A stretch of DNA of 64,000 nt from assembly GCF_002563795.1 (NCBI RefSeq), contig NZ_PDJL01000005.1, forward strand, positions 496,001-560,000. Direction: 5' to 3'. This DNA comes from Vibrio sp. ES.051 (lineage in GTDB: Bacteria > Pseudomonadota > Gammaproteobacteria > Enterobacterales > Vibrionaceae). The position numbers and the translations under genes were made by a program. The notes under the pieces were generated by a model, which made no database searches, was not told where the DNA came from, and worked only from the letters and a program-made list of their open reading frames with translations. Position 1 is the first letter of the stretch. Each line of letters begins with the position of its first letter. This document shows, one piece after another, positions 56,428 to 64,000 of this stretch.

Positions 56428-57795
56428 ATGTCCGGTTCCCAGCACACAGCTAAAACAATCACACCTTCTGCGGTAGCACTGATCCCTCTTATTGTCTTTC
56501 TTGCGCTTTTTATTGGTGTAGGTACCTACTTGTCTCTTCAGGGCGTTGAATTTGCGTTCTATCAGTTGCCCGCTCCAATCGCGGTATTGCCTGCAATCAT
56601 CGTTGCCTTTCTTCTAAGTAAAGATAAGCTCAACCGCTCTATTGAACACTTTATGCGTGGCGTAGGTCATCAAGATATTATCGCTATGTGTATGATTTAC
56701 TTGCTTGCTGGCGCATTTGCCGCCGTGGCAAAAGCCTCTGGGGGCGTAGATGCAACGGTAAACCTCGGCTTATCTGCCATCCCGACAAGCATGATCTTAC
56801 CGGGAGTCTTTCTGATCTCGGCTTTCATCGCCACCGCTATGGGAACCTCAATGGGAACCATTGCGGCCGTCGCTCCTGTAGCCTTGGGGATTGCAGAGTC
56901 TGCTGGCATGAGCTTGCCATTAACAGCTGGTGTCGTACTAAGTGGGGCGATGTTTGGTGACAACCTGTCGATTATCTCTGATACGACCATCGCGTCGACT
57001 CGCTCTCAGGGCTGTGAGATGAAAGATAAGTTTAAAGAAAACATTCGTATTGCCTTGCCTGCGGCAATGGTCGCTATTGTTATTTTTGCTTTCAACAGTA
57101 CCGCAACCCAAGTACCTGAGACTGGCGCCATTGAATGGCTGAAAGTGCTGCCATACGTGACTATTTTGATTTTGGCGGTATCTGGCGTAAATGTATTTGT
57201 TGTGCTGTCTATCGGTATTTTGTTAGCTGGTAGTGTGAGCTTAGCGTCGATTGATGATTATGGGCTGACTAACTTAGCGCAAGACGTATACACCGGCTTT
57301 GGTAATATGCAGGAGATTTTCCTACTCTCGATGCTGATTGGTGGCCTGAGTGAACTCATGCGTCGTCAAGGCGGCCTTGCATTTTTGACCAATTTAATCA
57401 GCAACCTGATCCACACATTTGGCTCTCGCCACTCTAAGCACGCAAACAGCCGTGCAAGTGAACTGGGCATTGCTGGTCTGGTTTCGATGGTTAATGGCTG
57501 TACGGCTAACAATACCGTGGCTATCATTGTATCGGGCAGTGTTGCGCGTCAGTTAGCAGAAGAGAACAATATCTCTCCTCGTCGCTCGGCAAGTTTGTTG
57601 GATATTTTTTCGTGCGTGGTTCAAGGTGTTTTACCATACGGTGCTCAAGTACTGTTACTCGGCTCAGTATTTAATTTGTCTCCACTCGAAGTGGTTGCCA
57701 ACTCTTATTACTGTTTTGCATTGGCAATTACAGCCGTGATCGCCGTATTCGTTACACACCCAGCGCGACAGTCGGTAATACAGCCAGAAAGTTAA
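56428..57795 (+). CDS. Na+/H+ antiporter NhaC family protein
   Basis: 455 residues from the ATG at 56428 (MSGSQHTAKTITPSAVALIPLIVF). About 11 membrane segments. Motifs: ATAMGTSMGTIAAVAPVALGIAESAGMSLPLTAGVVLSGAMFGDNLSIISDTTIASTRSQGCEMKDKF and MVNGCTANNTVAIIVSG, characteristic of the NhaC/YmfR group. The substrate could be Na+ exchange or an organic anion. The longer frame to 56182 lies within the DedA gene and its terminator and is rejected. Confidence 0.9.
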   Translation: MSGSQHTAKTITPSAVALIPLIVFLALFIGVGTYLSLQGVEFAFYQLPAPIAVLPAIIVAFLLSKDKLNRSIEHFMRGVGHQDIIAMCMIYLLAGAFAAVAKASGGVDATVNLGLSAIPTSMILPGVFLISAFIATAMGTSMGTIAAVAPVALGIAESAGMSLPLTAGVVLSGAMFGDNLSIISDTTIASTRSQGCEMKDKFKENIRIALPAAMVAIVIFAFNSTATQVPETGAIEWLKVLPYVTILILAVSGVNVFVVLSIGILLAGSVSLASIDDYGLTNLAQDVYTGFGNMQEIFLLSMLIGGLSELMRRQGGLAFLTNLISNLIHTFGSRHSKHANSRASELGIAGLVSMVNGCTANNTVAIIVSGSVARQLAEENNISPRRSASLLDIFSCVVQGVLPYGAQVLLLGSVFNLSPLEVVANSYYCFALAITAVIAVFVTHPARQSVIQPES

Positions 57796-57808
57796 CGAAA
57801 AAAACAAT

Positions 57809-57831
57809 AAAAGGCGCCATTGGTGCCTTTT
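57809..57831. terminator. Terminator between convergent antiporter and BKACE genes
   Basis: AAAAGGCGCC / GGTGCCTTTT with a 3-base loop (one G-U pair) followed by T. Its position between two gene ends fits bidirectional use. Confidence 0.8.
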
Positions 57832-57838
57832 TCTATTT

Positions 57839-58716
57839 CTATCTCGTGACTTGTAAGGCGTTATGCCATGAGTGGGCATTGTGTAACGGAATGTTCAAAT
57901 GTTGACTTATCTTACTTAACGCTTCAACTTGCGCAGCATTGCTCCGAGCCAACTTGCCGCTTGCATCACTATGATTGTTTTCAAACCCGACTCTAACATC
58001 TAGCCCCAATAACATCGCACTGGTCAAACAATCTTGCTCTTTCGCACCGAAAGCACAAACCGCACATCGCACCTTTTGTTCCATAAAACGCTCCAAACTC
58101 AAGCCTCTTAAATCCCATGGACACGATTGTTGTGCGTGCTGATAACGACCTAACACCACCAACGCATGCTGATTATGTATTGGTAATACGCCTCGATCAC
58201 GCAGTGAGAAATAGCGTTCAATATCAGCCTGATCGTAGAGAATGATTTGACTCAGGATGTTTTGCTCTGCCACCCAGTAAAAAAAGGCGCTTCCTTCATT
58301 TTCGTACCCACTATCGGGGATCAATTCCCTCAAAGCAAAAGAAGCCGCTTCCGGCCTCAGCGCTTTAACGACTGCCATTTGTTGTTGTCGGGTATATATG
58401 CCGACCGCTTCGGTGGTGAGCTGGACGAGCATCGCCTCTCCTACCGCTTCTTTCACGGCTTGGTATATCGCCATGTTCTCTGCAATGTCTAATGAATGGC
58501 ATCCATTGGCGTCTCTGGCATGCAGATGGATCATGTGGCGTCTCTGGCATGCAGATGGATCATGGCAGCCCCTGCCGTTTGGCACGCTATCGCTTCAGCA
58601 ACTAACTCGTCAATTGTCATCGGTAAGTTAACGTGATCTTGTTTACTCTTCCTTGCACCGTTTGGCGCAACGATAAGCGCGATCGGCTCCCTCGTAAACG
58701 TTCTTTCTACGTCCAT
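57839..58716 (-). pseudogene. BKACE family (3-keto-5-aminohexanoate cleavage enzyme, DUF849) gene broken by a 29-bp duplication
   Basis: The start MDVERTFTREPIALIVAPNGARKSKQDHVNLPMTIDELVAEA...GAAMIHLHARDA stops at once, while the remainder (57839-58585) begins again inside MIHLHARDANGCHSLDIAENMAIYQ and runs to the end. A 29-base unit is repeated at 58507-58535 and 58536-58564; removing one copy joins the frames exactly into one ~282-residue protein. BKACE enzymes cleave beta-keto acids with acetyl-CoA using zinc held by the HLHAR motif. The gene overlaps the aminotransferase gene by 10 bases, so both belong to one operon. Confidence 0.9.
58507..58564. repeat. Two exact 29-bp tandem units inside the BKACE gene
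   Basis: Each unit starts TGGCGTCTCTGG and ends GATGGATCATG. The repeat covers the codons of the metal-binding HLHAR motif. Because 29 is not a multiple of three, the duplication shifts the frame; loss of one copy by slippage or recombination would restore it. Confidence 0.95.
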
Positions 58717-60038
58717 GTTTTTGCGACCTCGTTTAACGTATCTGCTAATTTGTCCACTAGCTCGTCAATCTGTTGCGGCTGGATAATGAAAGGGGGAGCA
58801 AGCAAAATATGATGCCCGTTTATCCCGTCAATCGTGCCGCCCATTGGATAGCACATGAGTCCATTTTTCATCGCTTGCTGTTTGATGCGTTTATCTGCCA
58901 ATGTTGCTTTGTTTAACGGTGCTTTGGTCTCTTTATCCGCGACTAACTCAATACCTAAAAATAATCCTTTCCCACGGATATCTCCGATATACGGCAAGTG
59001 AGACAACGCTGCCATTAACTCATTATGCAAAAGAGCCCCTTGTTGATTAACCGAGGCTAATAAGTCTTCCTGGAAAATGGTTTCAATTGTCGCCACCGCT
59101 GCCGCGCAAGCGACGGGATGCGCCATAAAGGTATGTCCATGTTGGAAAAAACCACTGCCGGTTTCAATCGCTTGGTAAACGTTGTCATTCACGACTACGG
59201 CACCGATAGGTTGATACCCCGCACCGAGCCCTTTCGCCAAACAGACAAGGTCTGGTTCCGCACCTTCTTGTTCAAAAGCAAAAAAACGCCCACTTCGACC
59301 CACGCCGCACATCACTTCGTCCATGATAAGCAACACCTCATATTGATCGCAGATCTCACGAATACGGGTAAGGTAACCTTGAGTTGCCGGCACCGCACCT
59401 GCCGTCGCCCCCACAATAGGCTCCACCACAAAGGCCATAACTTTCTCTGCACCTAACTCGAGAATTTTCGCTTCTAACTCATTTGCCGCGCGCAGTGAGT
59501 ACTCCAACTCTGACTCATGATGCTGCTGATGACGATAGGCGTAACAAGGTGCGATATGATGGCTGGGGGCCAAAATGGGTTTGAAAGGTTCACGTCGCCA
59601 CTCATTCCCTCCCACCGCCAAAGCACCGAGCGTATTACCGTGATAACTCTGTCGCCGAGCAATAAACTGACTTTTCTCTGGTTTTCCGGCTTCCACAAAA
59701 TACTGACGCGCCATTTTTAGTGCCGATTCCATAGCCTCCGAGCCACCACTTACTAAATAAACGTGATTAAATTGCGGTGACATGTGCTGACAAATCAGCT
59801 CCGCCAATCGCTCACTACTCTCACTAGTAAAAAAGCCAGTATGGGCAAACGGCACGCGCTCAATTTGATCCAACATGGCTTGCTTAACGGCTCGATGGCT
59901 ATGACCAAGGTTTGATACCGCAGCGCCACCACAAGCATCGAGATACGGCTTACCTTGCTTATCAAACAGGTAAACCCCTTCTCCATAGTCGATAGTTGGT
60001 AGTGTGTTGTGACAATGACGATGAAAAACATTCGACAT
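58707..60038 (-). CDS. Class III PLP-dependent aminotransferase
   Basis: 443 residues. LDACGGAAVSNLGHSHRAVKQAM, VSGGSEAMESALKMARQY, YHGNTLGALAVGG, FVVEPIVGATAGAVPATQGYLTRIREICDQYEVLLIMDEVMCGVGRSG and the PLP lysine in LVCLAKGLGAGYQPIGAVVV. Members act on omega-amines or beta-amino acids. Paired with a BKACE gene it may take the amino product of a catabolic route; the substrate is not visible. Confidence 0.92.
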   Translation of the reverse strand: MSNVFHRHCHNTLPTIDYGEGVYLFDKQGKPYLDACGGAAVSNLGHSHRAVKQAMLDQIERVPFAHTGFFTSESSERLAELICQHMSPQFNHVYLVSGGSEAMESALKMARQYFVEAGKPEKSQFIARRQSYHGNTLGALAVGGNEWRREPFKPILAPSHHIAPCYAYRHQQHHESELEYSLRAANELEAKILELGAEKVMAFVVEPIVGATAGAVPATQGYLTRIREICDQYEVLLIMDEVMCGVGRSGRFFAFEQEGAEPDLVCLAKGLGAGYQPIGAVVVNDNVYQAIETGSGFFQHGHTFMAHPVACAAAVATIETIFQEDLLASVNQQGALLHNELMAALSHLPYIGDIRGKGLFLGIELVADKETKAPLNKATLADKRIKQQAMKNGLMCYPMGGTIDGINGHHILLAPPFIIQPQQIDELVDKLADTLNEVAKTWT

Positions 60039-60173
60039 CTGAGTCCCTTCTTCTGTTCAACATTCATCCACATCATCAGGAGTAAAGGCAGCAAGAACAA
60101 GAGAATAAAACTCACCCCATATGAGCTTTTGTCATACCACAACCCAAAAGAAATAAATCATTAAAAATACAAT

Positions 60174-60200
60174 AAGGCCAGCCTTTTACTAGGCTGGCTT
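60174..60200 (-). terminator. Terminator of the O-acetylhomoserine sulfhydrylase gene
   Basis: AAGGCCAGCCT / AGGCTGGCTT with a 6-base loop and one bulge; reading on the minus strand a T-rich stretch (TTGTATTTTTAATG) follows. It lies between the end of the sulfhydrylase gene and the aminotransferase start. Confidence 0.75.
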
Positions 60201-60233
60201 ATGGGAACCCAAAAGCATTATATCAGCGTTATT

Positions 60234-61502
60234 TTACGCGTTTAGCGCTTGCTCTAAATCCGCCAAGATATCATCGATATGTTCAATACCGACGGATAAA
60301 CGGATCATCTCAGGTGACACTCCTGCTTGCTTTTGTTCCGCTTCACTCAACTGACGGTGAGTCGTCGACGCTGGGTGACAAGCCAGTGACTTCGCATCAC
60401 CAATATTCACCAAGCGTTTAAATATTGTTAGTGCATCATAAAAACGCACCCCCGCTTCATAACCGTCTTTCAAACCAAACGACAAAATCGCCGAAGGCTT
60501 ACCTTTCATGTATTTCTCTGCGAGCGGGAAGTGTTTTGAACTTGGTAATCCGGCGTAGCTGACCCAACTCACTTTGTCATGTTGTTCCAAAAATTCAGCG
60601 ACTTTGAGTGCGTTCTCGGTATGGCGCTCCATCCGTAGCGAGAGCGTTTCTAATCCTTGCATCAGCATAAACGCGTTCATTGGCGATAAAGCCGAGCCTG
60701 TATTACGCAGTGGTACGGTTCGCGCGCGCCCGATAAACGCGGCTTCACCAAACGCTTCGGTATACACCACCCCATGGTAAGAAGGCTCGGGTTGGTTGAA
60801 TACTGGGAAGCGTTCTTTGTGTAGCGCCCAAGGGAACTTGCCAGAATCGACTATCACGCCGCCAAGTGTTGTGCCGTGACCACCAACGTATTTTGTTAGC
60901 GAGTGCACTACGATATCGGCGCCAAATTCAATCGGTTTACACAACACTGGCGTTGCAACGGTATTATCCACAATCACAGGGACACCTTGCGCATGAGCAA
61001 GCTCGGCCACGCGTTCTAGATCAATGATATTCCCGGCAGGATTACCAATGCTCTCGCAATACACCGCTTTGGTATTCTCATCAATCAGTTCCGCCAAGCT
61101 TTCTGGCTTATCGTCTTTAGCAAACTTCACCTGAATGCCTTGATTTGGCAGCATGTGAGCGAACAAGGTATAAGTGCCACCATAAAGCTGCGGTGTAGAG
61201 ACGATGTTATCGCCTGCTTGCGCCAGTGTCAGGATCGCATAGTTAATCGCAGCGCTCCCTGCGCTGACGACCAACCCCGCGATGCCTCCCTCTAAAGCGG
61301 CCATGCGCTTTTCAAGTACATCGTTAGTGGGGTTCATGATGCGAGTATAAATATTCCCTGGAACTTCGAGGTTGAAGAGATCAGCGCCGTGTTGGGCGTT
61401 CTCAAATTCATAAGCGACCGTTTGATAAATTGGAGTAGCAACAGATTTGGTGGTTGGATCCGTTTCGTAGCCGTAATGGATCGACAGCGTTTCGTCTTTC
61501 AT
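60234..61502 (-). CDS. metY: O-acetylhomoserine sulfhydrylase (MetY type)
   Basis: 422 residues of the Cys/Met metabolism PLP family, in the longer MetY size class. LSIHYGYETDPTTKSVATPIYQTVAYEFENAQHGADLFNLEVPGNIYTRIMNPT, YGGTYTLFAHMLP, VIVDNTVATPVLCKPIEFGADIVVHSLTKYVGGHGTTLGGVIVDSG with the PLP lysine in SLTKY. It makes homocysteine from O-acetylhomoserine and sulfide (or methionine with methanethiol), and so could use sulfide derived from sulfite, though a link to the sulfonate island is only speculation. Confidence 0.94.
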   Translation of the reverse strand: MKDETLSIHYGYETDPTTKSVATPIYQTVAYEFENAQHGADLFNLEVPGNIYTRIMNPTNDVLEKRMAALEGGIAGLVVSAGSAAINYAILTLAQAGDNIVSTPQLYGGTYTLFAHMLPNQGIQVKFAKDDKPESLAELIDENTKAVYCESIGNPAGNIIDLERVAELAHAQGVPVIVDNTVATPVLCKPIEFGADIVVHSLTKYVGGHGTTLGGVIVDSGKFPWALHKERFPVFNQPEPSYHGVVYTEAFGEAAFIGRARTVPLRNTGSALSPMNAFMLMQGLETLSLRMERHTENALKVAEFLEQHDKVSWVSYAGLPSSKHFPLAEKYMKGKPSAILSFGLKDGYEAGVRFYDALTIFKRLVNIGDAKSLACHPASTTHRQLSEAEQKQAGVSPEMIRLSVGIEHIDDILADLEQALNA

Positions 61503-61655
61503 GTTCTTCCCTGCATGTTTGTCTAATTTAAGTCACACCCTAAAATCACACTGAGGTGCTCTAGTGATCGTATCTCAGTGTTATTTGAGGTATCACGTTA
61601 TATTGCCGTTTTTCTCAGCCAAGAACACAGGAATAACTCACAGAGAGATAAAATG

Positions 61656-62567
61656 CTAGCCCAATTGTTGCAACAGCCAAGTTCGAAACGTTTCCGTAGC
61701 ATGAGTACGGGTGTTCATGATCAAATAATACCCAGCATTGGCCGGAATCGGCTCAAATGGTGAAACCAAACGCTGCGTCGTCAACTCATCGTCGAGGAGC
61801 GCCAGTCTTGCCATCGCAATGCCAACCCCTGCTTCTGCTGCTGACATCGCCATATCGGTTCGGTTGAAAAAGTGTCCGACATCGGTTTTCAAGTCTACCC
61901 CCATATTGGATGCCCAATACAACCACTCATAGTCACGCGTCGCTTTTTCCCACGGCATCGCATCGTGGAGTAACGTCGCCTTCTGCCACTGCTCTGACGA
62001 CATTAACCCTTTTTGACCATTCAAAGGGGCTTTTAGCCACCGATGATCCTCAAGGTATTTTGGGCTCATCACGGGCAGCAATTGTTCATCGAGGATCAAT
62101 TCTGCATTGCTGTCTCGGTATGGATGAAGCCCGTAGTCAATAGCGACGTCATAGTCTTTTCGTTCACTATTTACCAAGGCCCCTTCCGCAAAAATTTGTA
62201 CTTGGATATCTGGATTATCGTGATGAAAACTCTCTAATTTCGGAACCAACCATTTGAAAGCGAAAGAAGGGGTGAGCTTTAAACGAATTTCATTGGTGTG
62301 CTTTTCAGCTTTCAACTCATCAAGCAGTTTACTTAACTCTGAAAAATGAAACTGCGTCGCTTGGTGCAATTGACCGCCTTTTGCGGTTAAACGAATACCG
62401 CGAGAATGCCGTTCAAACAAAGTAAAACCTAACGACGCTTCTAACTGAATAATTTGCTGGCTAACCGCTCCGGTCGTAAGGTGTAAGAACCTCGCAGCAC
62501 CAGTAAAAGTCTGATGCTCCGCCACTTGAGTAAACAGCCATAAGCCACTTATCCGATTACCTCTCAT
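61656..62567 (-). CDS. LysR-family transcriptional regulator
   Basis: 303 residues from the ATG at 62567 (MRGNRISGLWLFTQVAEHQTFTGAARFLHLTTGAVSQQIIQLEASLGFTLFER), 4 bases after TAAGG. The open frame reaches 62675 but would overlap the next gene and adds no homology. The effector domain is GcvA-like (LKLTPSFAFKWLVPKLESF). It is divergent from the DadA-like gene with a 107-base gap, so it probably controls it. Confidence 0.9.
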   Translation of the reverse strand: MRGNRISGLWLFTQVAEHQTFTGAARFLHLTTGAVSQQIIQLEASLGFTLFERHSRGIRLTAKGGQLHQATQFHFSELSKLLDELKAEKHTNEIRLKLTPSFAFKWLVPKLESFHHDNPDIQVQIFAEGALVNSERKDYDVAIDYGLHPYRDSNAELILDEQLLPVMSPKYLEDHRWLKAPLNGQKGLMSSEQWQKATLLHDAMPWEKATRDYEWLYWASNMGVDLKTDVGHFFNRTDMAMSAAEAGVGIAMARLALLDDELTTQRLVSPFEPIPANAGYYLIMNTRTHATETFRTWLLQQLG

Positions 62568-62674
62568 CCTTAAGCCTATAGTTTTTCTAAATGCTGTATG
62601 TAATTTATATCGATTGTTAACAAAAGGTAAAGAAAAGAAACTAACCACTACTGATAAATGTGTGGAGTACATCA

Positions 62675-63931
62675 ATGGAAGTCATCGTAGTAGGCAGCGG
62701 CGTTATCGGCTTAACTTCTGCTTGGTATTTATCTCAAGCAGGCTATCAAGTCACCGTTATTGATCGCCAACCCAGCAGCGCAATGGAAACAAGTTTCGCC
62801 AATGCAGGGCAAATCTCTTATGGCTATTCTTCCCCTTGGGCTGCACCTGGTATTCCTGTTAAAGCCATCAAGTGGTTAATGGAAGAGCACGCGCCACTCA
62901 AAATCAAACCATCTATCAATGCAGAGATGATCCGTTGGGCGAGTAAGATGGTGGCGAACTGTAACCTGCCGCGCTATCAGATTAACAAAGCCCGCATGCT
63001 TTCCATTGCGAATCACAGCCGTCAGTGCCTAGAACAATTACGTCAAGAGCATGCCATTGAATATCAAGGTCGCCAGTTTGGGACACTGCAATTATTCCGC
63101 AACCCTCAACAACTCGATGCGATAGAAAAAGACATGCAGCTTCTGCAGCAGAGCGGAACCCGATTTGAGCTGATGGACGTAGAACGCTGCATTGAACAAG
63201 AGCCTGGACTGGCTCTAATGAAAGACAAATTAGTCGGTGGCTTGCATCTTCCCGATGACGAAACGGGGGACTGTTATCAGTTTTGCCAACAACTGACTGA
63301 GCTCGCAAAGAACCACGGCGTCAGATTCGAGTTTGATACCGAAGTGAGCAATTGGGTTACGGCAGGCAAAAAGGTCATAGGTGTCCAAACGAACCGAGGG
63401 TTATTCAAAGCAGACCAATTTGTTATCGCCTCTGGCAGCTATTCTACGCCACTGCTCAAACAGCTCGAGATTGATATCCCGGTTTACCCTGTTAAAGGAT
63501 ATTCACTCACTATTCCTCTCAAAGACGCACAATGGGCTCCTCGTTCCACGGTGATGGATGAGACCTATAAAGTCGCCATGACCCGCTTTGATGACAGAAT
63601 TCGTGTAGCAGGGACAGCAGAGCTCGCCGGATTCGACGCTTCTCTCCCACAAAAGAGAAAAGACACCATAGAAATGGTTATCCGTGATCTTTTCCCTCGC
63701 GGCGGAGACTTCAGCCAAGCAGAGTTTTGGAGTGGATTTAGACCAATGACGCCCGACGGCACTCCTATCATCGGTGCCACCCCTTACAGTAACCTTTTTA
63801 CTAATACTGGCCACGGCACACTAGGATGGACCATGGCTTGTGGCTCAGGTCAACTTTTGGCAAGCATCATGAAAGGAGAAAAAATAAAAGTAATGGATAA
63901 CGCTGCACTCAACTTGTACCGCTATGCTTAA
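62675..63931 (+). CDS. D-amino acid dehydrogenase (DadA-like FAD oxidoreductase)
   Basis: 418 residues from the ATG at 62675 (GGAG 7 bases upstream). FAD dinucleotide-binding start VIVVGSGVIGLTSAWYLSQAGYQVTVIDRQ, then SFANAGQISYGYSSPWAAPGIPVKAIKWL as in DadA, YPVKGYSLTIPL, GFRPMTPDGTPIIGATPYSNLFTNTGHGTLGWTMACGSGQLLASI. It oxidises D-amino acids to keto acids at the membrane quinone pool. It is divergent from the LysR gene. Confidence 0.93.
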   Translation: MEVIVVGSGVIGLTSAWYLSQAGYQVTVIDRQPSSAMETSFANAGQISYGYSSPWAAPGIPVKAIKWLMEEHAPLKIKPSINAEMIRWASKMVANCNLPRYQINKARMLSIANHSRQCLEQLRQEHAIEYQGRQFGTLQLFRNPQQLDAIEKDMQLLQQSGTRFELMDVERCIEQEPGLALMKDKLVGGLHLPDDETGDCYQFCQQLTELAKNHGVRFEFDTEVSNWVTAGKKVIGVQTNRGLFKADQFVIASGSYSTPLLKQLEIDIPVYPVKGYSLTIPLKDAQWAPRSTVMDETYKVAMTRFDDRIRVAGTAELAGFDASLPQKRKDTIEMVIRDLFPRGGDFSQAEFWSGFRPMTPDGTPIIGATPYSNLFTNTGHGTLGWTMACGSGQLLASIMKGEKIKVMDNAALNLYRYA

Positions 63932-64000
63932 ACGCGAAATTGAACCAAAAGCAACAGTTAATTACTCCACAAAGCGCATAACAATTGGCATTTTTAACTC

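Overview
The window looks like a Vibrio-type gammaproteobacterial chromosome segment of moderate GC with several low-GC patches. Gene content, LysR/TRAP style and the DUF2787, AlpA and RadC families all fit Vibrio, but no rRNA or housekeeping marker is present to fix the species. It splits into accessory DNA (about 1-52.6 kb) and ordinary chromosome (about 52.7-64 kb).

Accessory left part (1-20 kb): the 5' end of a type I restriction subunit gene (hsdR), a DUF2787 gene, a formylglycine-enzyme-like lipoprotein, a broken type VI-effector-like gene cut by an IS66 remnant, a DeoR regulator with a LamB-type porin, a decayed TRAP binding-protein gene, a YgjV-like membrane protein, an intact LysR gene, a stack of dead insertion sequences (12.2-16.5 kb), an MCP with a periplasmic binding protein, and an IS30 relic.

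Central metabolic island (20.0-40.9 kb): a nearly complete sulfoquinovose (SQ) and sulfoquinovosyl-glycerol catabolic cluster. YihQ (sulfoquinovosidase), a GalM-like mutarotase, YihS (SQ isomerase), YihV (sulfofructose kinase), a class II aldolase in place of YihT, YihU (sulfolactaldehyde reductase) and a YihW-type regulator are all recognisable. Uptake is by a TRAP transporter (DctP/Q/M) instead of YihO/YihP. Three additions stand out: a glycyl radical enzyme with its activase, which could act on the dihydroxypropanesulfonate made by YihU; a TauE-type exporter divergent from it; and glycerol dehydrogenase plus dihydroxyacetone kinase in one apparent operon with YihQ, which would consume the glycerol aglycone. 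A free-standing PTS EIIB domain sits between the TRAP and isomerase genes. A 19-base sequence is shared exactly by two divergent promoter regions.

Right accessory part (41-52.6 kb): a decayed second LysR copy, an IS3 element, an IS1111-type element, then an alpA / radC / DUF2787 / WYL block typical of Vibrio genomic islands, a lipoprotein gene whose terminator has been split by IS256, an inovirus Gp2-like gene and a low-GC gene of unknown function. A possible tRNA/tmRNA 3'-end remnant and a strong terminator mark the likely island boundary near 52.6 kb.

Chromosomal part (52.9-64 kb): LysR, GNAT-nitrilase fusion, DedA, NhaC-type antiporter, a BKACE gene broken by a 29-bp tandem duplication, class III aminotransferase, O-acetylhomoserine sulfhydrylase, LysR and a DadA-like dehydrogenase.

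No rRNA, complete tRNA, CRISPR array or integrase was seen.
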